A DNA stretch of 15,526 nt from RGIG1828 sp045654685. GTDB lineage: Bacteria > Bacillota > Clostridia > UMGS1810. Below the pieces are notes generated by a model. The model saw nothing but the letters and a program-made list of their open reading frames with translations, did no database searches and was not told where the DNA came from. Where the stretch lies: positions 1 through 15,526 of the forward strand of contig JAZONV010000087.1 in the NCBI GenBank assembly GCA_045654685.1. The letters run 5' to 3'. The translations under genes were made by a program, and so were the position numbers. Positions 15,060-15,526 of the stretch are shown one piece after another (position 1 is the first letter of the stretch; every line of letters begins with the position of its first letter).

Positions 15060-15375
15060 AAGGGGCTGTCTCTTTAATTGTATAAACTAATAAATTGGAG
15101 TTTGTCGTTTCCAACGACAAACTCCAATTAGCTAAATTTGCCTTACGGCAAGCTAAATTGACAAATGTCAGCTAAATTCCCTTCGGGAGCTAAATTGCCC
15201 TGCGGGCAGCTTGACTTTGGCAAATTTAATTTAGCTGCTTTAATGAAGCAATTTAGCTATTGCGTAGCAATAATTTAGCTTTGCAACTTGTTGTAAAATT
15301 TAGCTAATACATCCCCGCTAAATTCCAATTTATTGCATAATTATGTACATTATACGATTAAATAAACAGCCCCTT
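15060..15375. mobile_element. MITE-like element or extended terminator enclosing repeat copy 2
   Basis: Imperfect 26-base terminal inverted repeats: AAGGGGCTGT (15060-15069) pairs perfectly with 15366-15375; a symmetric 4-base mismatch follows; then TTAATTGTATAA (15074-15085) pairs with 15350-15361 with one G-T pair. The tree-like repeat copy 2 lies between them. The 3' arm ends in CCCCTTTTTG, so it could also terminate the LysR transcript. No coding capacity and no clear target-site duplication are seen. Whether it is a miniature transposon or a terminator invaded by the repeat is open. Confidence 0.55.
15091..15331. repeat. Tree-like modular hairpin repeat, copy 2
   Basis: Direct-oriented second copy of the element at 10768. 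From 15091 to 15320 it differs from copy 1 by three base changes by eye, all in the last 40 bases, and by one 27-base addition at about 15229-15255. That addition brings one more connector and a GCTT-TAAT-GAAGC hairpin. The long first stem (15093-15109/15113-15129) is identical. Outer words AAATTGGA (15092-15099) and TCCAATTT (15324-15331) are complementary. Confidence 0.9.
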
Positions 15376-15389
15376 TTTGACTGTCGAAA

Positions 15390-15415
15390 AAGCCCGCATC
15401 GCAAAGTGCGGGCTT
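15390..15415 (-). terminator. Rho-independent terminator
   Basis: A 9-bp GC-rich stem AAGCCCGCA/TGCGGGCTT (15390-15398, 15407-15415) with an 8-base loop. On the minus strand it is followed by TTTTT, the better terminator direction, suggesting a minus-strand gene ending at or beyond the right edge. On the plus strand AAAATTTTT follows, a weaker fit. Confidence 0.75.
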
Positions 15416-15461
15416 AAAATTTTTGAGAAAAGTATATTCAAGATGTAAATAGTCATTAATG

Positions 15462-15492
15462 AAACTTTTGTAAACATAGTTTCCAAAAGTTT
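15462..15492. promoter_or_regulatory. Near-perfect 31-base palindrome (candidate operator)
   Basis: AAACTTTTGTAAAC (15462-15475) and GTTTCCAAAAGTTT (15479-15492) are complementary at 13 of 14 positions around ATA. The form GTAAAC-ATA-GTTTCC resembles operators bound by TetR-type dimers. On the minus strand, TTTACA within it lies 17 bases from TATTTA, a weak promoter match. The regulated gene is not visible. Confidence 0.45.
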
Positions 15493-15496
15493 TGAT

Positions 15497-15526
15497 TTAA
15501 GGCACTTTGCTTGCTTCGTCAGAGCT
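15497..15526 (-). CDS. Possible 3' end of a minus-strand gene, cut by the window edge
   Basis: On the minus strand, nine codons open to the edge end in a TAA stop at 15497-15499 (residues SSDEASKVP). The minus-oriented terminator about 80 bases further on supports a gene ending here. Nine residues are too few to identify it; chance is quite possible. Confidence 0.25.
   Translation of the reverse strand, partial: SSDEASKVP

Overview
The window looks like a stretch of chromosome from a low-GC, probably gut-associated anaerobic Firmicute of the class Clostridia. The basis is an AT-rich composition, strong AGGAGG-type ribosome binding sites, TTGACA/TATAAT-type promoters with 17-base spacing, a T-box leader in front of pheS, a class C-like group II intron, and abundant hairpin-rich intergenic repeats. 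No species can be named from the sequence alone.

Left part, minus strand (1-7035). A promoter and phenylalanine T-box leader drive pheS, pheT and a class I/II aminotransferase in one tightly spaced operon. A second promoter then drives a divergent type I dehydroquinate-dehydratase-like protein and a FabG-like short-chain dehydrogenase. After the dehydrogenase come a modular ATATCGA/hairpin repeat and a bidirectional terminator. The 5' end of a group II intron sits immediately beyond this terminator and runs off the left edge.

Middle part, plus strand (7036-10764). A promoter divergent from the T-box promoter drives a large (636 aa) TIM-barrel protein with a GH42-like layout that I cannot assign to a named family. 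Next comes a decayed, frameshifted copy of the start of an SGNH hydrolase gene, followed by the intact SGNH hydrolase gene (360 aa). Both proteins fit intracellular carbohydrate breakdown: a glycosidase and a deacetylase/esterase, neither with a signal peptide.

Right part, plus strand (10765-15526). A gene fusing a nitrilase-type amidohydrolase to a glycerophosphodiester phosphodiesterase is followed by an exported subtilisin-like protease and a LysR-type regulator. These three genes are bracketed by two direct, nearly identical copies of a tree-like modular repeat, built of small hairpins joined by AGCTAAATT / AATTTAGCT connectors. The second copy is nested inside 26-base imperfect terminal inverted repeats. 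The window ends with a terminator, a near-perfect 31-base palindrome and perhaps the last codons of a minus-strand gene.

The most noteworthy items are the nitrilase-GDPD fusion, the paired tree-like repeats around a three-gene segment, the unassigned GH42-like protein, the DHQase-like enzyme that appears to have lost its substrate-binding arginines, and the intron at a terminator.
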